Below, piece after piece: positions 37,543 to 46,396 of a stretch of 64,000 bases of DNA; positions within the stretch are counted from its first letter, which is position 1, and every line of letters begins with the position of its first letter. Made by a program: the position numbers and the translations under genes. The stretch comes from Jeotgalibacillus aurantiacus (GTDB lineage: Bacteria > Bacillota > Bacilli > Bacillales > Jeotgalibacillaceae). The stretch lies in NCBI RefSeq assembly GCF_020595125.1, contig NZ_JACNMS010000002.1, positions 186,001 to 250,000 of the forward strand. Reading direction: 5' to 3'. The notes below the pieces were generated by a model. It was not told where the DNA came from. It saw only the letters and a program-made list of their open reading frames with translations, and did no database searches.

Positions 37543-37583
37543 GTTCTAATTATGTTTTTTGTTTCCATTCCCATCATTGGGAC

Positions 37584-38453
37584 TTAGATATCTATCGGTT
37601 TTTTGTTTTCGTCGAGTGTGAAGCCTTCTCCGAGTACATCGTGAACGTCTGTGACAGATACAAAGGCGTGTGGGTCAACGGAGGTAATAATATTTTTCAG
37701 ACGGACGAGTTCATTACGGCCGACTACGCAATAAAGCACTTCCCGTTGTTCCTTGGAATAATGCCCGTATCCCGTCAAAACGGTTACACCACGATCCATC
37801 TCTGAAGCAATTTTGTCAGCAATCTGTTTTTGCAAAGGTGAGATGATCATCGCACCTCTTGCCGTGTAGGCACCTTCCTGCATGAAGTCAATGACTCTCG
37901 CACCAACAAAAACAGCAACTAATGTGTACATCCCCTCACGATAGTTCAAATACGTCAGTAGCGAGAGTAAAATAACACCTGCGTCAAAGATGAACATCGT
38001 CCGCCCCATACTCCAGCCAATATATTTTTTAGCTAGACGGGCTATAATGTCCACTCCACCGGTTGTTCCACCGTATCTGAAAATAATACCAAGTCCGATT
38101 CCGATAAAAGCACCGGCAAAGAGTGCTGCGAGAAACAAATCATTTGATAACGGAATGCTGAACTGATAAATATAAAATACCTCCAGAAAGATCGATACGC
38201 CGACTGTCCCGATCAGAGTATACAAAAAGGATTTTCTTCCAAGAAGTTTCCAGCCGATTAAAAATACAGGAATATTCAGCAATAAGTTCGTTATGGAAGG
38301 TTTCCAATCGAAAATAAAGTATAATAAAAGCGTAATTCCGGTGAAACCTCCTTCAGCTAAGTTGTTCTGAATGTTAAAATGAACAATGCCGAAGCTGAAT
38401 ACAGCGGATCCGAATAAAATAAATAAAATGTTTTTTAATTTTAAGCCAAACAA
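37584..38453 (-). CDS. ypjC: YitT-family membrane protein (YpjC-like)
   Basis: A 289-residue protein with five or six membrane helices and a C-terminal soluble DUF2179-type domain (from about residue 205, GVTVLTGYGHYSKEQREVLY). The GGTTGGVDIIARL motif is typical of the family. TTG start at 38453 after GGGGGA; an ATG a few bases upstream leads to a stop. Same place and strand as B. subtilis ypjC. Function unknown. Confidence 0.88.
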   Translation of the reverse strand: MFGLKLKNILFILFGSAVFSFGIVHFNIQNNLAEGGFTGITLLLYFIFDWKPSITNLLLNIPVFLIGWKLLGRKSFLYTLIGTVGVSIFLEVFYIYQFSIPLSNDLFLAALFAGAFIGIGLGIIFRYGGTTGGVDIIARLAKKYIGWSMGRTMFIFDAGVILLSLLTYLNYREGMYTLVAVFVGARVIDFMQEGAYTARGAMIISPLQKQIADKIASEMDRGVTVLTGYGHYSKEQREVLYCVVGRNELVRLKNIITSVDPHAFVSVTDVHDVLGEGFTLDENKKPIDI

Positions 38454-38576
38454 AACATTTTCCCCCTTTCTTTAACATGTGTATTTTGGATAACCGGTTT
38501 TACGGAACCTTTTGATAAAGCCACAAATAATTATAGTCGAGGTATACAGATAATAGCAATGCAGGGAGAGATGAAA

Positions 38577-38912
38577 ATGAGAAGTGAAAAAACACTCGGT
38601 GACATGCAGCAGGAAGTAGACGATTACATAGGCCAGTTTAAAGAAGGTTATTTCAGTCCCCTTGCCATGCTCGCGAGAATGTCTGAAGAACTCGGAGAGC
38701 TGGCGCGTGAGATTAACCATCACTATGGTGAAAAACCAAAAAAGAAAACTGAAGATGAAAGCACCATTGAAGAAGAGTTAGGTGATCTGCTTTTTGTCCT
38801 AACATGTTTTGCAAACGAGCAGGGGATCAGCCTTGAAAATGCCCATAACCGCGTTATGAAGAAATTTACTACACGAGATAAAGACCGCTGGACGAAGAAG
38901 GAGGAAGCGTAA
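38577..38912 (+). CDS. ypjD: MazG-like nucleotide pyrophosphohydrolase (YpjD)
   Basis: A 111-residue protein of the MazG/all-alpha NTP pyrophosphatase superfamily. The metal-binding ExxE...ExxD pattern is visible in [11 protein letters not shown] and [14 protein letters not shown] 38577 follows AGGGAGA at 6 bases and gives the B. subtilis length (111). It starts the operon with dapB (1-base overlap). Confidence 0.9.
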   Translation: MRSEKTLGDMQQEVDDYIGQFKEGYFSPLAMLARMSEELGELAREINHHYGEKPKKKTEDESTIEEELGDLLFVLTCFANEQGISLENAHNRVMKKFTTRDKDRWTKKEEA

Positions 38913-39709
38913 TGGAAAAAATATCAGTCGTCATTGCCGGACCGAGAGGGAAAATGGGAAGGGAAGCAGTTCAGCTTATTGAACAGTCTGAACATCTTAC
39001 GCTTGCAGGTGTGATTGACCGTAAATATGATCAGCAGCTATTAAGTGAGCTGGACGGATTCAGTTCTGATGTGAAAATTTATACGGATCCGGGTCTCTGT
39101 TTTGATGAAACTATTCCGGATGTACTGGTCGATCTGACAACACCTGAAACAGGTTATCTCCATGCCAGAACAGCTCTGCAGCACGGCGTTCGCCCGGTGA
39201 TCGGAACAACAGGATTTACGAAAGATGAACTTAATGAACTGAAGGAGCTGTCCAAAGAAAAAAAGCTTGGAACCATTATCGCTCCGAACTTTGCTGTAGG
39301 TGCCATACTTATGATGAAATTTTCACAGATGGCAGCCAAGTACTTCAGTGACATTGAAATCATTGAAATGCATCATGATCAGAAGCTGGATGCACCGTCC
39401 GGAACGGCTTTAAAAACAGCAGAAATGATTCGTGAACAGCGTTCATCCAAAAAGCAGGGACACCCCGATGAAAAAGAAACGATTCAGGGTGCCAGAGGGG
39501 CTGAAATGGATGGCATGAGGGTACACAGTGTAAGACTTCCAGGTCTTGTCGCTCATCAGCAGGTCATGTTTGGAGGAGAGGGTCAACTGTTGACAATCCG
39601 CCACGATTCTCATGACAGAAAATCATTTATGTCAGGTGTTAAGCTTTGTATCGAAACGGTTATGAATCTTGAAGAACTTGTATACGGCGTCGAAAATATT
39701 CTGGATTAA
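38912..39709 (+). CDS. dapB: 4-hydroxy-tetrahydrodipicolinate reductase
   Basis: A 265-residue NAD(P)H-dependent enzyme of lysine, diaminopimelate and dipicolinate synthesis. The nucleotide motif [11 protein letters not shown] is at the N-terminus; GTTGFT, the APNFAVG segment and the catalytic [13 protein letters not shown] are visible. Confidence 0.96.
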   Translation: MEKISVVIAGPRGKMGREAVQLIEQSEHLTLAGVIDRKYDQQLLSELDGFSSDVKIYTDPGLCFDETIPDVLVDLTTPETGYLHARTALQHGVRPVIGTTGFTKDELNELKELSKEKKLGTIIAPNFAVGAILMMKFSQMAAKYFSDIEIIEMHHDQKLDAPSGTALKTAEMIREQRSSKKQGHPDEKETIQGARGAEMDGMRVHSVRLPGLVAHQQVMFGGEGQLLTIRHDSHDRKSFMSGVKLCIETVMNLEELVYGVENILD

Positions 39710-39723
39710 GGGGTTGTTTTGAC

Positions 39724-40107
39724 ATGAGAATCGCACTGATTGCACACGATGAAAAGAAAGAGGAACTTTTGACATTTGTTGACCTTCATAAAGAAGAGTT
39801 TGGGCAGCATGAGTTATTTGCTACAGGTACAACTGGAAAACGAATTACAGAATTGACCGGTCTTCCGGTACACCGGTTTAAGTCAGGACCGCTTGGAGGA
39901 GACCAGGAAATTGGTGCGAGGATCGCCAATCAGGAGCTCGATGCTGTGTTCTTTTTCCGTGATCCGCTGACGGCACAGCCTCATGAACCTGATGTATCAG
40001 CACTTGTCAGACTCGGTGATGTTTATAAAATTCCGATGGCAACTAACATCGGTACAGCAAAAATTCTGATTCAGGGAATTATCAGAGGTGAGATAGAGCA
40101 TGGCTGA
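39724..40107 (+). CDS. mgsA: Methylglyoxal synthase
   Basis: A 127-residue enzyme that turns dihydroxyacetone phosphate into methylglyoxal, relieving sugar-phosphate stress. The phosphate-binding TGTTG, the [11 protein letters not shown] segment with the catalytic Asp, and FFRDPL are present. The last 8 bases overlap bshB1. Confidence 0.95.
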   Translation: MRIALIAHDEKKEELLTFVDLHKEEFGQHELFATGTTGKRITELTGLPVHRFKSGPLGGDQEIGARIANQELDAVFFFRDPLTAQPHEPDVSALVRLGDVYKIPMATNIGTAKILIQGIIRGEIEHG

Positions 40108-40786
40108 TATTTTAGCAGTCGGCGCACATTCCGATGATATTGAAATCGGGATGGCCGGTTCGCTCCTGAACTGGCGTGCACAGGGGAAAACCAGTGTTCT
40201 CTGTGATCTGACCCGTGCGGAGCGCTCCTCTAATGGCACACCTGAAAACCGGCTGCTTGAAGCGGAAAAAGCAGCGACTCTTTTAAGTGCTGATAAAAGA
40301 ATTAATCTCGAAATGCCGGACCGGAATATTCAGCTGAATGAAGAAAACATAAACGCGCTCGTAAGCGTTATTCGTGAAGTGAAGCCTCAGGCAGTGTTTG
40401 CTCCTTATTATATCGATCGTCATCCTGATCATGGAAATGCCTCACAGCTCATAAAAGAGGCTGTTTTTTCAGCAGGGATACGAAAAATTTTACCGGAGCA
40501 TGCACCCCATAAGGCGAAGCTTTATTATTATATGATCAATGGTGTACATAAACCGGATTTTGTTGTTGATATATCCAGTCTGATCGTGCGTAAACAGGAA
40601 GTACTGATGGCTTATAAAAGTCAGTTTACTCCTCTAGACGGTGTAGAAACCCCCCTCACCGATCAATATATCGAAAGTGTGATCGCAAGGGACAAAGTGT
40701 TTGGAAAAGAAGCAGGAGTTAAATACGCAGAAGGCTTTATCAGCCCTTTTCCCCTCATATTGAATCGTGAAATGCTAGGAGACTGA
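40100..40786 (+). CDS. bshB1: N-acetylglucosaminyl-malate deacetylase, bacillithiol synthesis
   Basis: A 228-residue zinc deacetylase (PIG-L family), the second step of bacillithiol synthesis. The zinc motif AHSDDIE is at the N-terminus ([12 protein letters not shown]), with HPDH(G) in the middle. It overlaps mgsA by 8 bases and is 2 bases from bshA. Confidence 0.95.
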   Translation: MADILAVGAHSDDIEIGMAGSLLNWRAQGKTSVLCDLTRAERSSNGTPENRLLEAEKAATLLSADKRINLEMPDRNIQLNEENINALVSVIREVKPQAVFAPYYIDRHPDHGNASQLIKEAVFSAGIRKILPEHAPHKAKLYYYMINGVHKPDFVVDISSLIVRKQEVLMAYKSQFTPLDGVETPLTDQYIESVIARDKVFGKEAGVKYAEGFISPFPLILNREMLGD

Positions 40787-40788
40787 TT

Positions 40789-41928
40789 ATGAAATTAAAA
40801 ATCGGCATAACCTGTTACCCGACAGTTGGAGGGTCCGGTGTTATTGCAACAGAGCTTGGAAAACTTCTTGCTGAAAAAGGACATGAAATCCATTTCATCA
40901 CATCAAGTATTCCATTCCGGCTGAACAAAATGTATTCAAATATATACTTTCACCAGGTTGAGGTGAATCATTATTCTGTTTTTCAGTATCCTCCCTATGA
41001 TATTGCACTGGCTAATAAAATGGCGGACGTGATTGAAAGGGAAGAGCTGGACATTTTGCACGTCCATTATGCAATTCCTCATGCGGTCTGTGCGATTTTA
41101 GGTAAACAGATGGCAAAGTCGAACGTAAAAATCGTAACAACGCTTCACGGTACTGATATTACGGTACTCGGTGTTGATGATACGTTAACAAAAGCCATCC
41201 GGTTCGGAATAGAAGGTTCTGATGAGGTAACGGCAGTTTCTCACGCGCTGGTTGATCAGACAAGCAGCCTGATAGCGCCGGATAAGACTATTCATGTTTT
41301 ATATAATTTTGTGGATGAGCGGATCTACCGGAAAGTTCAATCTGACTATTTGAAAAAAGATTACGGGATTCAGGAACATGAAAAAGTGATCATCCATGTA
41401 TCCAATTTCCGAAAGGTGAAGCGCGTCCCTGATGTCATCGACGTATTTGCCAGGATCAGGTCTGAGATGCCGGCGAAATTAATTCTAGCCGGTGATGGTC
41501 CTGAAATGTCAGCAGTCTTAAAAAAAGTCGATGAATTGAAGTTAAAAGATTCCGTTTTGTTTCTTGGAAAGCAGGATAACCTTGAGGAACTGTATTCAAT
41601 CAGTGATCTCATGCTGCTTCTATCAGAAAAAGAAAGCTTTGGCCTCGTTGCACTTGAAGCGATGGCGTGCGGTGTCCCATGCGTTGGTACAACTGCAGGA
41701 GGCATTCCGGAAGTCATATGGGACGGAATCAACGGTTATACAGCTGAAGTAGGGGATATTGAAACCTTAAGTGAAAAAGCAATCCGTCTGCTGGGTGATG
41801 AGACACTCCATGCTTCATTTTCAAGACAGGCGGTAGTCACGGTTCAAAATGATTTTCATTCGAGTACCATCGTCAAGCAGTATGAGAAACTGTACCTGAG
41901 TCTTCTGGAAGAGGGTAGTCTCAAATGA
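40789..41928 (+). CDS. bshA: N-acetyl-alpha-D-glucosaminyl L-malate synthase
   Basis: A 379-residue GT4 glycosyltransferase that joins UDP-GlcNAc and L-malate in the first step of bacillithiol synthesis. The N-terminal [10 protein letters not shown] loop and the C-terminal donor motif [14 protein letters not shown] are visible. It overlaps cca by 4 bases. Confidence 0.95.
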   Translation: MKLKIGITCYPTVGGSGVIATELGKLLAEKGHEIHFITSSIPFRLNKMYSNIYFHQVEVNHYSVFQYPPYDIALANKMADVIEREELDILHVHYAIPHAVCAILGKQMAKSNVKIVTTLHGTDITVLGVDDTLTKAIRFGIEGSDEVTAVSHALVDQTSSLIAPDKTIHVLYNFVDERIYRKVQSDYLKKDYGIQEHEKVIIHVSNFRKVKRVPDVIDVFARIRSEMPAKLILAGDGPEMSAVLKKVDELKLKDSVLFLGKQDNLEELYSISDLMLLLSEKESFGLVALEAMACGVPCVGTTAGGIPEVIWDGINGYTAEVGDIETLSEKAIRLLGDETLHASFSRQAVVTVQNDFHSSTIVKQYEKLYLSLLEEGSLK

Positions 41929-43127
41929 ATCCATTATTCGAACAGGCGAAACCTGTTTTGAAAAGCCTTGAATCATCCGGATTTGAAGCCTATTTTGTTG
42001 GAGGATGTGTAAGGGATCATATTCTTGGTCGAGCGATCCACGATATAGATATTGCCACTTCTGCGACACCTGAAGAAGTGAAGGGTGTATTTGAAAGAAC
42101 GGTTGATGTAGGAATTGATCACGGGACAGTCCTTGTATTAACGGAACTTGGGCAATATGAAATCACTACTTTCAGGACTGAATCAGCATACACAGATTTC
42201 AGACGGCCAGATCACGTATCCTTTGTCAGATCACTGAAGGAAGATCTGAAAAGAAGGGATTTTACCATTAATGCGATGGCGATGACTGCTGATTACAAGA
42301 TTATTGATTTATTTCAAGGGACGACAGATCTAGAGAGAAAAATCCTTCGCACAGTTGGCTCTGCTGATGAAAGGTTCTCAGAAGATGCTCTAAGAATGTT
42401 AAGGGGAGCAAGGTTTGCAGCTCAGCTTGGATTTTCTCTCGATCGTGACACCCGGCAGGCCATGATACAACTGGCCCATCTGCTTGAGCATGTGGCAGTT
42501 GAACGCAAACGCATGGAGCTCGATAAACTGCTTGCAGGAGCACATATGATTGCCGGGTTGAATGTGTTGATGGAAACAGGGCTCTTACCTTATTTGCCCC
42601 GGCTTTTGGAAGGACAGGATACGATCGACCGTTTAACACAAGTTGACTGGACTGTGTTAAACGGTGAAGAACGCCTGGTCCTTATATACGCTCTGGACAA
42701 AAAGGATCATGTGAAACAGCTGCTGAAGGCATGGAGGTATTCAAATCGTTTTATTCAAAAACTTCACTCCATTTATGAGCTTTTGTCAGTCAGAAAAAAA
42801 GGATATTTTCCAATTGAAATCCGCTATCAGTATGACTTGGAACATCTCATCTCGGCTGAAAAAATATACGCCGTTGTTCATCAAATTCAGCCTGATCTGG
42901 AGAGAATACGCAAGGATCATGAAAAAATGCCAATCAGATCTAAAAAGGATATAAAAGCAACCGGGACAGACCTGATCAGCTGGACAGGACAAAAAGGCGG
43001 CCCGTGGGTAAAAGAGGCGTTAAGCCAGATAGAGATGGACATACTGTATCAGCGATTAGGAAACAGTGAAGCAGAGATTAAGGAATGGGTGAAAACATGG
43101 TTTCTGAAATCAGACGATCAATTTTAA
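41925..43127 (+). CDS. cca: CCA-adding tRNA nucleotidyltransferase
   Basis: A 400-residue class II enzyme that adds or repairs the 3'-CCA end of tRNA. The nucleotidyltransferase motif [11 protein letters not shown]...DIDIAT is at residues 27-45, followed by [10 protein letters not shown] and the neck segment [16 protein letters not shown]. The 3' end overlaps birA. Confidence 0.95.
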   Translation: MNPLFEQAKPVLKSLESSGFEAYFVGGCVRDHILGRAIHDIDIATSATPEEVKGVFERTVDVGIDHGTVLVLTELGQYEITTFRTESAYTDFRRPDHVSFVRSLKEDLKRRDFTINAMAMTADYKIIDLFQGTTDLERKILRTVGSADERFSEDALRMLRGARFAAQLGFSLDRDTRQAMIQLAHLLEHVAVERKRMELDKLLAGAHMIAGLNVLMETGLLPYLPRLLEGQDTIDRLTQVDWTVLNGEERLVLIYALDKKDHVKQLLKAWRYSNRFIQKLHSIYELLSVRKKGYFPIEIRYQYDLEHLISAEKIYAVVHQIQPDLERIRKDHEKMPIRSKKDIKATGTDLISWTGQKGGPWVKEALSQIEMDILYQRLGNSEAEIKEWVKTWFLKSDDQF

Positions 43128-44071
43128 CAGCACTATCCTCCGGTGGGGACCAGTTCCTGTCGGGTCAGGAGCTTGCTGAAAAAGCCGGCTGTTCAAGGAC
43201 AGCGATCTGGAAGCATATTGAGGATTTAAGACAAGCGGGGTTTGTGATCGAGTCAAAAAGAAAAAAGGGTTACCGTCTCGTCAGTAAAGGTGATTCAATA
43301 AAAGAAAGTGATTTATTACTTGGTTTGAAGACTGAGACGCTTGGCAGAACGGTTCATTATTTCGAGTCAGTTGAATCAACACAGAAAATTGCGCACCAGT
43401 TGGCGCAGGAGAAGGCTCCGGAAGGTACGCTTGTGATTGCTGAAGAACAGGTAACAGGCCGGGGGAGAATGGCCAGACAGTGGCATTCACCGAAAGGGAC
43501 CGGAATCTGGATGAGCCTGTTATTGAGACCGCTCCTTCCCCCGCAAAAGGCACCTCAATTCACTTTGATTGCTGCTGTAGCGATCGTGGAGGCAATCAAA
43601 GAAGTTTGCGAGCTGAAGGTAGATATTAAATGGCCGAACGATCTTTTAATCGAAGGAAGAAAGGTGACTGGCATCCTCACAGAACTTCAGGCGGACAGTG
43701 AACAGATTCACTCACTGATCATTGGAATGGGTATTAACGTGAATCAGTCCCGGGAAGATTTCCCGTCTGAACTGAGTTCGATCGCAACTTCACTCGCCAT
43801 TGAAGGCAACAGGCAGTTTTCACGTTCTTCCCTTATTCAGGCCATAATGAAGAATCTTGAAACGTATTATGCCATTTACATGGAAGAAGGTTTTGTGCCG
43901 ATCAAGGCTAAATGGGAATCATATGCTGTAACGATTGGAAGGACCATCACCGCCCGGACATTGAACGATGAAATCACAGGTTATGCTTCTGGTATTACGG
44001 AGGAAGGCGTCCTGCTATTAGTCGATCAATCAGGTAAAACGCATAAAATCTACTCTGCAGATATCGAATAA
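43097..44071 (+). CDS. birA: Biotin protein ligase and biotin repressor BirA
   Basis: A 324-residue bifunctional protein. The N-terminal winged helix (AGCSRTAIWKHIEDLRQ) represses biotin genes; the central ligase domain has GRGRMARQWHSP and KWPNDLL for biotinyl-AMP formation and transfer, followed by a C-terminal SH3-like domain. The ATG at 43097 lies inside cca; 43085 is an alternative, but its AAGGA site is too close to it. Last gene of the ypjD-to-birA operon. Confidence 0.93.
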   Translation: MVSEIRRSILTALSSGGDQFLSGQELAEKAGCSRTAIWKHIEDLRQAGFVIESKRKKGYRLVSKGDSIKESDLLLGLKTETLGRTVHYFESVESTQKIAHQLAQEKAPEGTLVIAEEQVTGRGRMARQWHSPKGTGIWMSLLLRPLLPPQKAPQFTLIAAVAIVEAIKEVCELKVDIKWPNDLLIEGRKVTGILTELQADSEQIHSLIIGMGINVNQSREDFPSELSSIATSLAIEGNRQFSRSSLIQAIMKNLETYYAIYMEEGFVPIKAKWESYAVTIGRTITARTLNDEITGYASGITEEGVLLLVDQSGKTHKIYSADIE

Positions 44072-44102
44072 AATTTTATTTTGGCAGGAATTGCGCATGA
44101 TC

Positions 44103-44111
44103 TGTTATACT
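44103..44111 (+). promoter_or_regulatory. Extended -10 promoter of panBCD
   Basis: TGTTATACT, with TTGGCA (44081-44086) as a possible -35 at a long 19-base spacing. The predicted start near 44118 leaves a 175-base leader before panB. Confidence 0.6.
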
Positions 44112-44177
44112 AACGGTGGGCAGTATCATTGTGAACTGCACCTTTGCCAATAGCTGAAAACAAAAAAATTCTGCCTT

Positions 44178-44252
44178 GATCCATTGTGACAGGGACAGAG
44201 GATCGAAATGAAAACACGGTATCCTTCTGTCTACAACGGAAGGATTTATTTA
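44178..44252 (+). promoter_or_regulatory. Structured leader with alternative hairpins before panB
   Basis: Four short segments can pair in mutually exclusive ways: GATCC (44178-44182) with GGATC (44200-44204); GACAGAGGAT (44194-44203) with 44221-44231 (one bulge); and ATCCTTC (44221-44227) with GAAGGAT (44239-44245), the last followed by TTATTTAT. This is the layout of an anti-antiterminator, antiterminator and terminator. The ligand or signal is unknown. Confidence 0.45.
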
Positions 44253-44292
44253 TGTGTTCATTTTGCACCCCTCTGAATGTTAAGGAGGAGAA

Positions 44293-45135
44293 ATGGTGAA
44301 AAGTACGACTGATTTTTTAAAAATGAAACAGAATAACGAAAAGATCTCAATGGTGACAGCCTATGATTTCCCCGCGGCAAAAGCGGCTGAAGCTGCCGGA
44401 ATCGACATGATTCTGGTCGGGGACTCATTAGGAATGGTTGTTCTCGGTTATGATTCAACCGTTCCCGTTACGATAGAAGATATGATTCATCATACAAAAG
44501 CGGTGAAACGCGGCGCACCGGATTCATTTATTGTGGTAGACATGCCGTTTATGACTTATCACCTTTCAAGAGAAGAGACGCTCAAAGCGGGAGCAAGGCT
44601 TCTTCAGGAAACAGGGGCCCATGCTGTAAAAGTTGAAGGTGCTAAAGATGTTGTACCGATGATTGAAGCGTTGACTGATGCAGGCATCCCTGTGATGGCA
44701 CATCTTGGATTAACCCCTCAGAGTGCAGGCGTACTTGGTGGCTTTAAGGTACAGGCAAAAACAGCCGAACAGGGAAAACAGCTGATAAAAGATGCTGTTG
44801 ACTGTCAAAATGCCGGTGCTTTTTCAGTTGTCCTGGAGTGTATCCCACAGCAGATTACAGAGCAGGTTTCAAAAGAACTACAGGTGCCGACAATCGGCAT
44901 CGGTGCAGGTGTTCAGTCAGATGGCCAGGTACTTGTTTTCCATGACCTTATCGGTTACGGAGATCACAGGCTCCCTAAATTCGTTAAAAAATACGGAGAT
45001 GTGTATCCTCAGATTGTAGATGCGTTACGACACTATCATGAGGATGTAAAACAGGAGGTATTTCCTTCAGCCGAGCATTCCTTTAACCTGAACGAAGAAC
45101 AGCGGATCGCCTTGTATGGAGGAAATGGAAAGTGA
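44293..45135 (+). CDS. panB: Ketopantoate hydroxymethyltransferase
   Basis: A 280-residue enzyme transferring a hydroxymethyl group from methylene-tetrahydrofolate to ketoisovalerate, the first step of pantothenate synthesis. [29 protein letters not shown] and the [14 protein letters not shown] segment are typical. AAGGAGG precedes ATG 44293. It overlaps panC by 4 bases. Confidence 0.96.
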   Translation: MVKSTTDFLKMKQNNEKISMVTAYDFPAAKAAEAAGIDMILVGDSLGMVVLGYDSTVPVTIEDMIHHTKAVKRGAPDSFIVVDMPFMTYHLSREETLKAGARLLQETGAHAVKVEGAKDVVPMIEALTDAGIPVMAHLGLTPQSAGVLGGFKVQAKTAEQGKQLIKDAVDCQNAGAFSVVLECIPQQITEQVSKELQVPTIGIGAGVQSDGQVLVFHDLIGYGDHRLPKFVKKYGDVYPQIVDALRHYHEDVKQEVFPSAEHSFNLNEEQRIALYGGNGK

Positions 45136-45995
45136 AAATTATTCAATCAGCAGACGACATGCAACAGCTCTCGCGTTCATTAAAGCGCGAAGGGAAAACA
45201 ATCGGCTTCGTTCCGACAATGGGTTTTCTTCATGAAGGTCACTTGCAATTAGTGCAAAAGTCCGTTTCGTCATGTGACGTGACAGTGATGAGTATTTTCG
45301 TGAATCCTCTTCAGTTCGGACCGGGTGAAGACTTTGAGCGATATCCGCGGGATTTTAAGCGGGACTCAGAACTCGCAGAGAAGCATGGCGTTGATTACTT
45401 GTTTTACCCGGACGTAAAAGAACTTTACCCCGGGGAATTATCAGTGCAGCTAAAAGCAGCAAGCCGCGTTGATGTCCTGTGCGGTGCATCCCGGCCGGGT
45501 CACTTTGACGGGGTGGTGACGGTTCTTACGATTCTCTTTAACCTTGTGATGCCGGATAAAAGCTTTTTCGGGCAAAAGGATGCCCAGCAGGTAGCCGTCG
45601 TTCAGGGACTTGTATCAAGCTTCCGGATCCCTGTGGACATTGTACCGGTTGAAACGGTTAGAGAAGCAGACGGACTGGCAAAAAGCTCACGTAACGTTTA
45701 TTTATCTCCACAAGAAAGAAAAGAAGCGCCGATGATTTATAAAGCGCTCACCGAGGCGAAAGCAGCGTATCTCGAGCATGGCATAGATGAAGCGTTACAA
45801 ACAATCAAAAATGAAATCAGCAAAACATCAGGTGTGATTGATTATGCGGAAATCTGGTCTTATCCGGATCTGCACAAGCCGGTGGAAAAGACCGGTCAGA
45901 TCATCATTGCAGCGGCTGTAAAGTTTGAGAAAGCACGTTTGATTGATAACATCATATTTACAGTAGAGGAGGAGTCATCATGTTTCGGACAATGA
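45132..45995 (+). CDS. panC: Pantoate--beta-alanine ligase
   Basis: A 287-residue ATP-dependent ligase forming pantothenate. The HIGH-like [24 protein letters not shown] and the KMSKS-like [10 protein letters not shown] segments are clear. GTG start; translationally coupled to panB and overlapping panD by 16 bases. Confidence 0.96.
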   Translation: MKIIQSADDMQQLSRSLKREGKTIGFVPTMGFLHEGHLQLVQKSVSSCDVTVMSIFVNPLQFGPGEDFERYPRDFKRDSELAEKHGVDYLFYPDVKELYPGELSVQLKAASRVDVLCGASRPGHFDGVVTVLTILFNLVMPDKSFFGQKDAQQVAVVQGLVSSFRIPVDIVPVETVREADGLAKSSRNVYLSPQERKEAPMIYKALTEAKAAYLEHGIDEALQTIKNEISKTSGVIDYAEIWSYPDLHKPVEKTGQIIIAAAVKFEKARLIDNIIFTVEEESSCFGQ

Positions 45996-46366
45996 TGAGC
46001 GGTAAAATCCACAGAGCGCGTGTTACAGAAGCGAATCTAAATTATGTTGGCAGCATTACAATTGATGAGGATATTCTGGATGCAGTTGGTATGTATCCTA
46101 ATGAAAAAGTTCAAATCGTCAATAATAATAATGGTGCAAGATTTGAAACGTATATTATTAAAGGTGAAAGAGGCAGCGGTGTCATGTGTGTAAATGGTGC
46201 TGCAGCAAGACTTGTTCAGGAGGGAGACGTCATTATCGTCATCTCTTATATGATGATCCAGGACGAGGCGGCAAAGCTTCATAAGCCGAAAGTGGCCATT
46301 ATGAATGAGAAAAACGAAATTACTGAAATGATCGATTACGAGCCTCAGGCAACCGTAATGAATTAA
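45980..46366 (+). CDS. panD: Aspartate 1-decarboxylase
   Basis: A 128-residue pyruvoyl enzyme making beta-alanine from aspartate. The self-cleavage site Gly24-Ser25 is in NYVGSITID, giving the pyruvoyl group on the alpha chain. ATG 45980 with GAGGAGG upstream, inside the panC end. Confidence 0.95.
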   Translation: MFRTMMSGKIHRARVTEANLNYVGSITIDEDILDAVGMYPNEKVQIVNNNNGARFETYIIKGERGSGVMCVNGAAARLVQEGDVIIVISYMMIQDEAAKLHKPKVAIMNEKNEITEMIDYEPQATVMN

Positions 46367-46396
46367 GTTGACGTTAAGAAAAAGGCTGTGAAGGTG

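Noticed and set aside
37527-37805. 92-residue + strand frame
   Set aside because: It is antisense to the 3' end of the YitT-family gene, which has strong family features; no ribosome-binding site.
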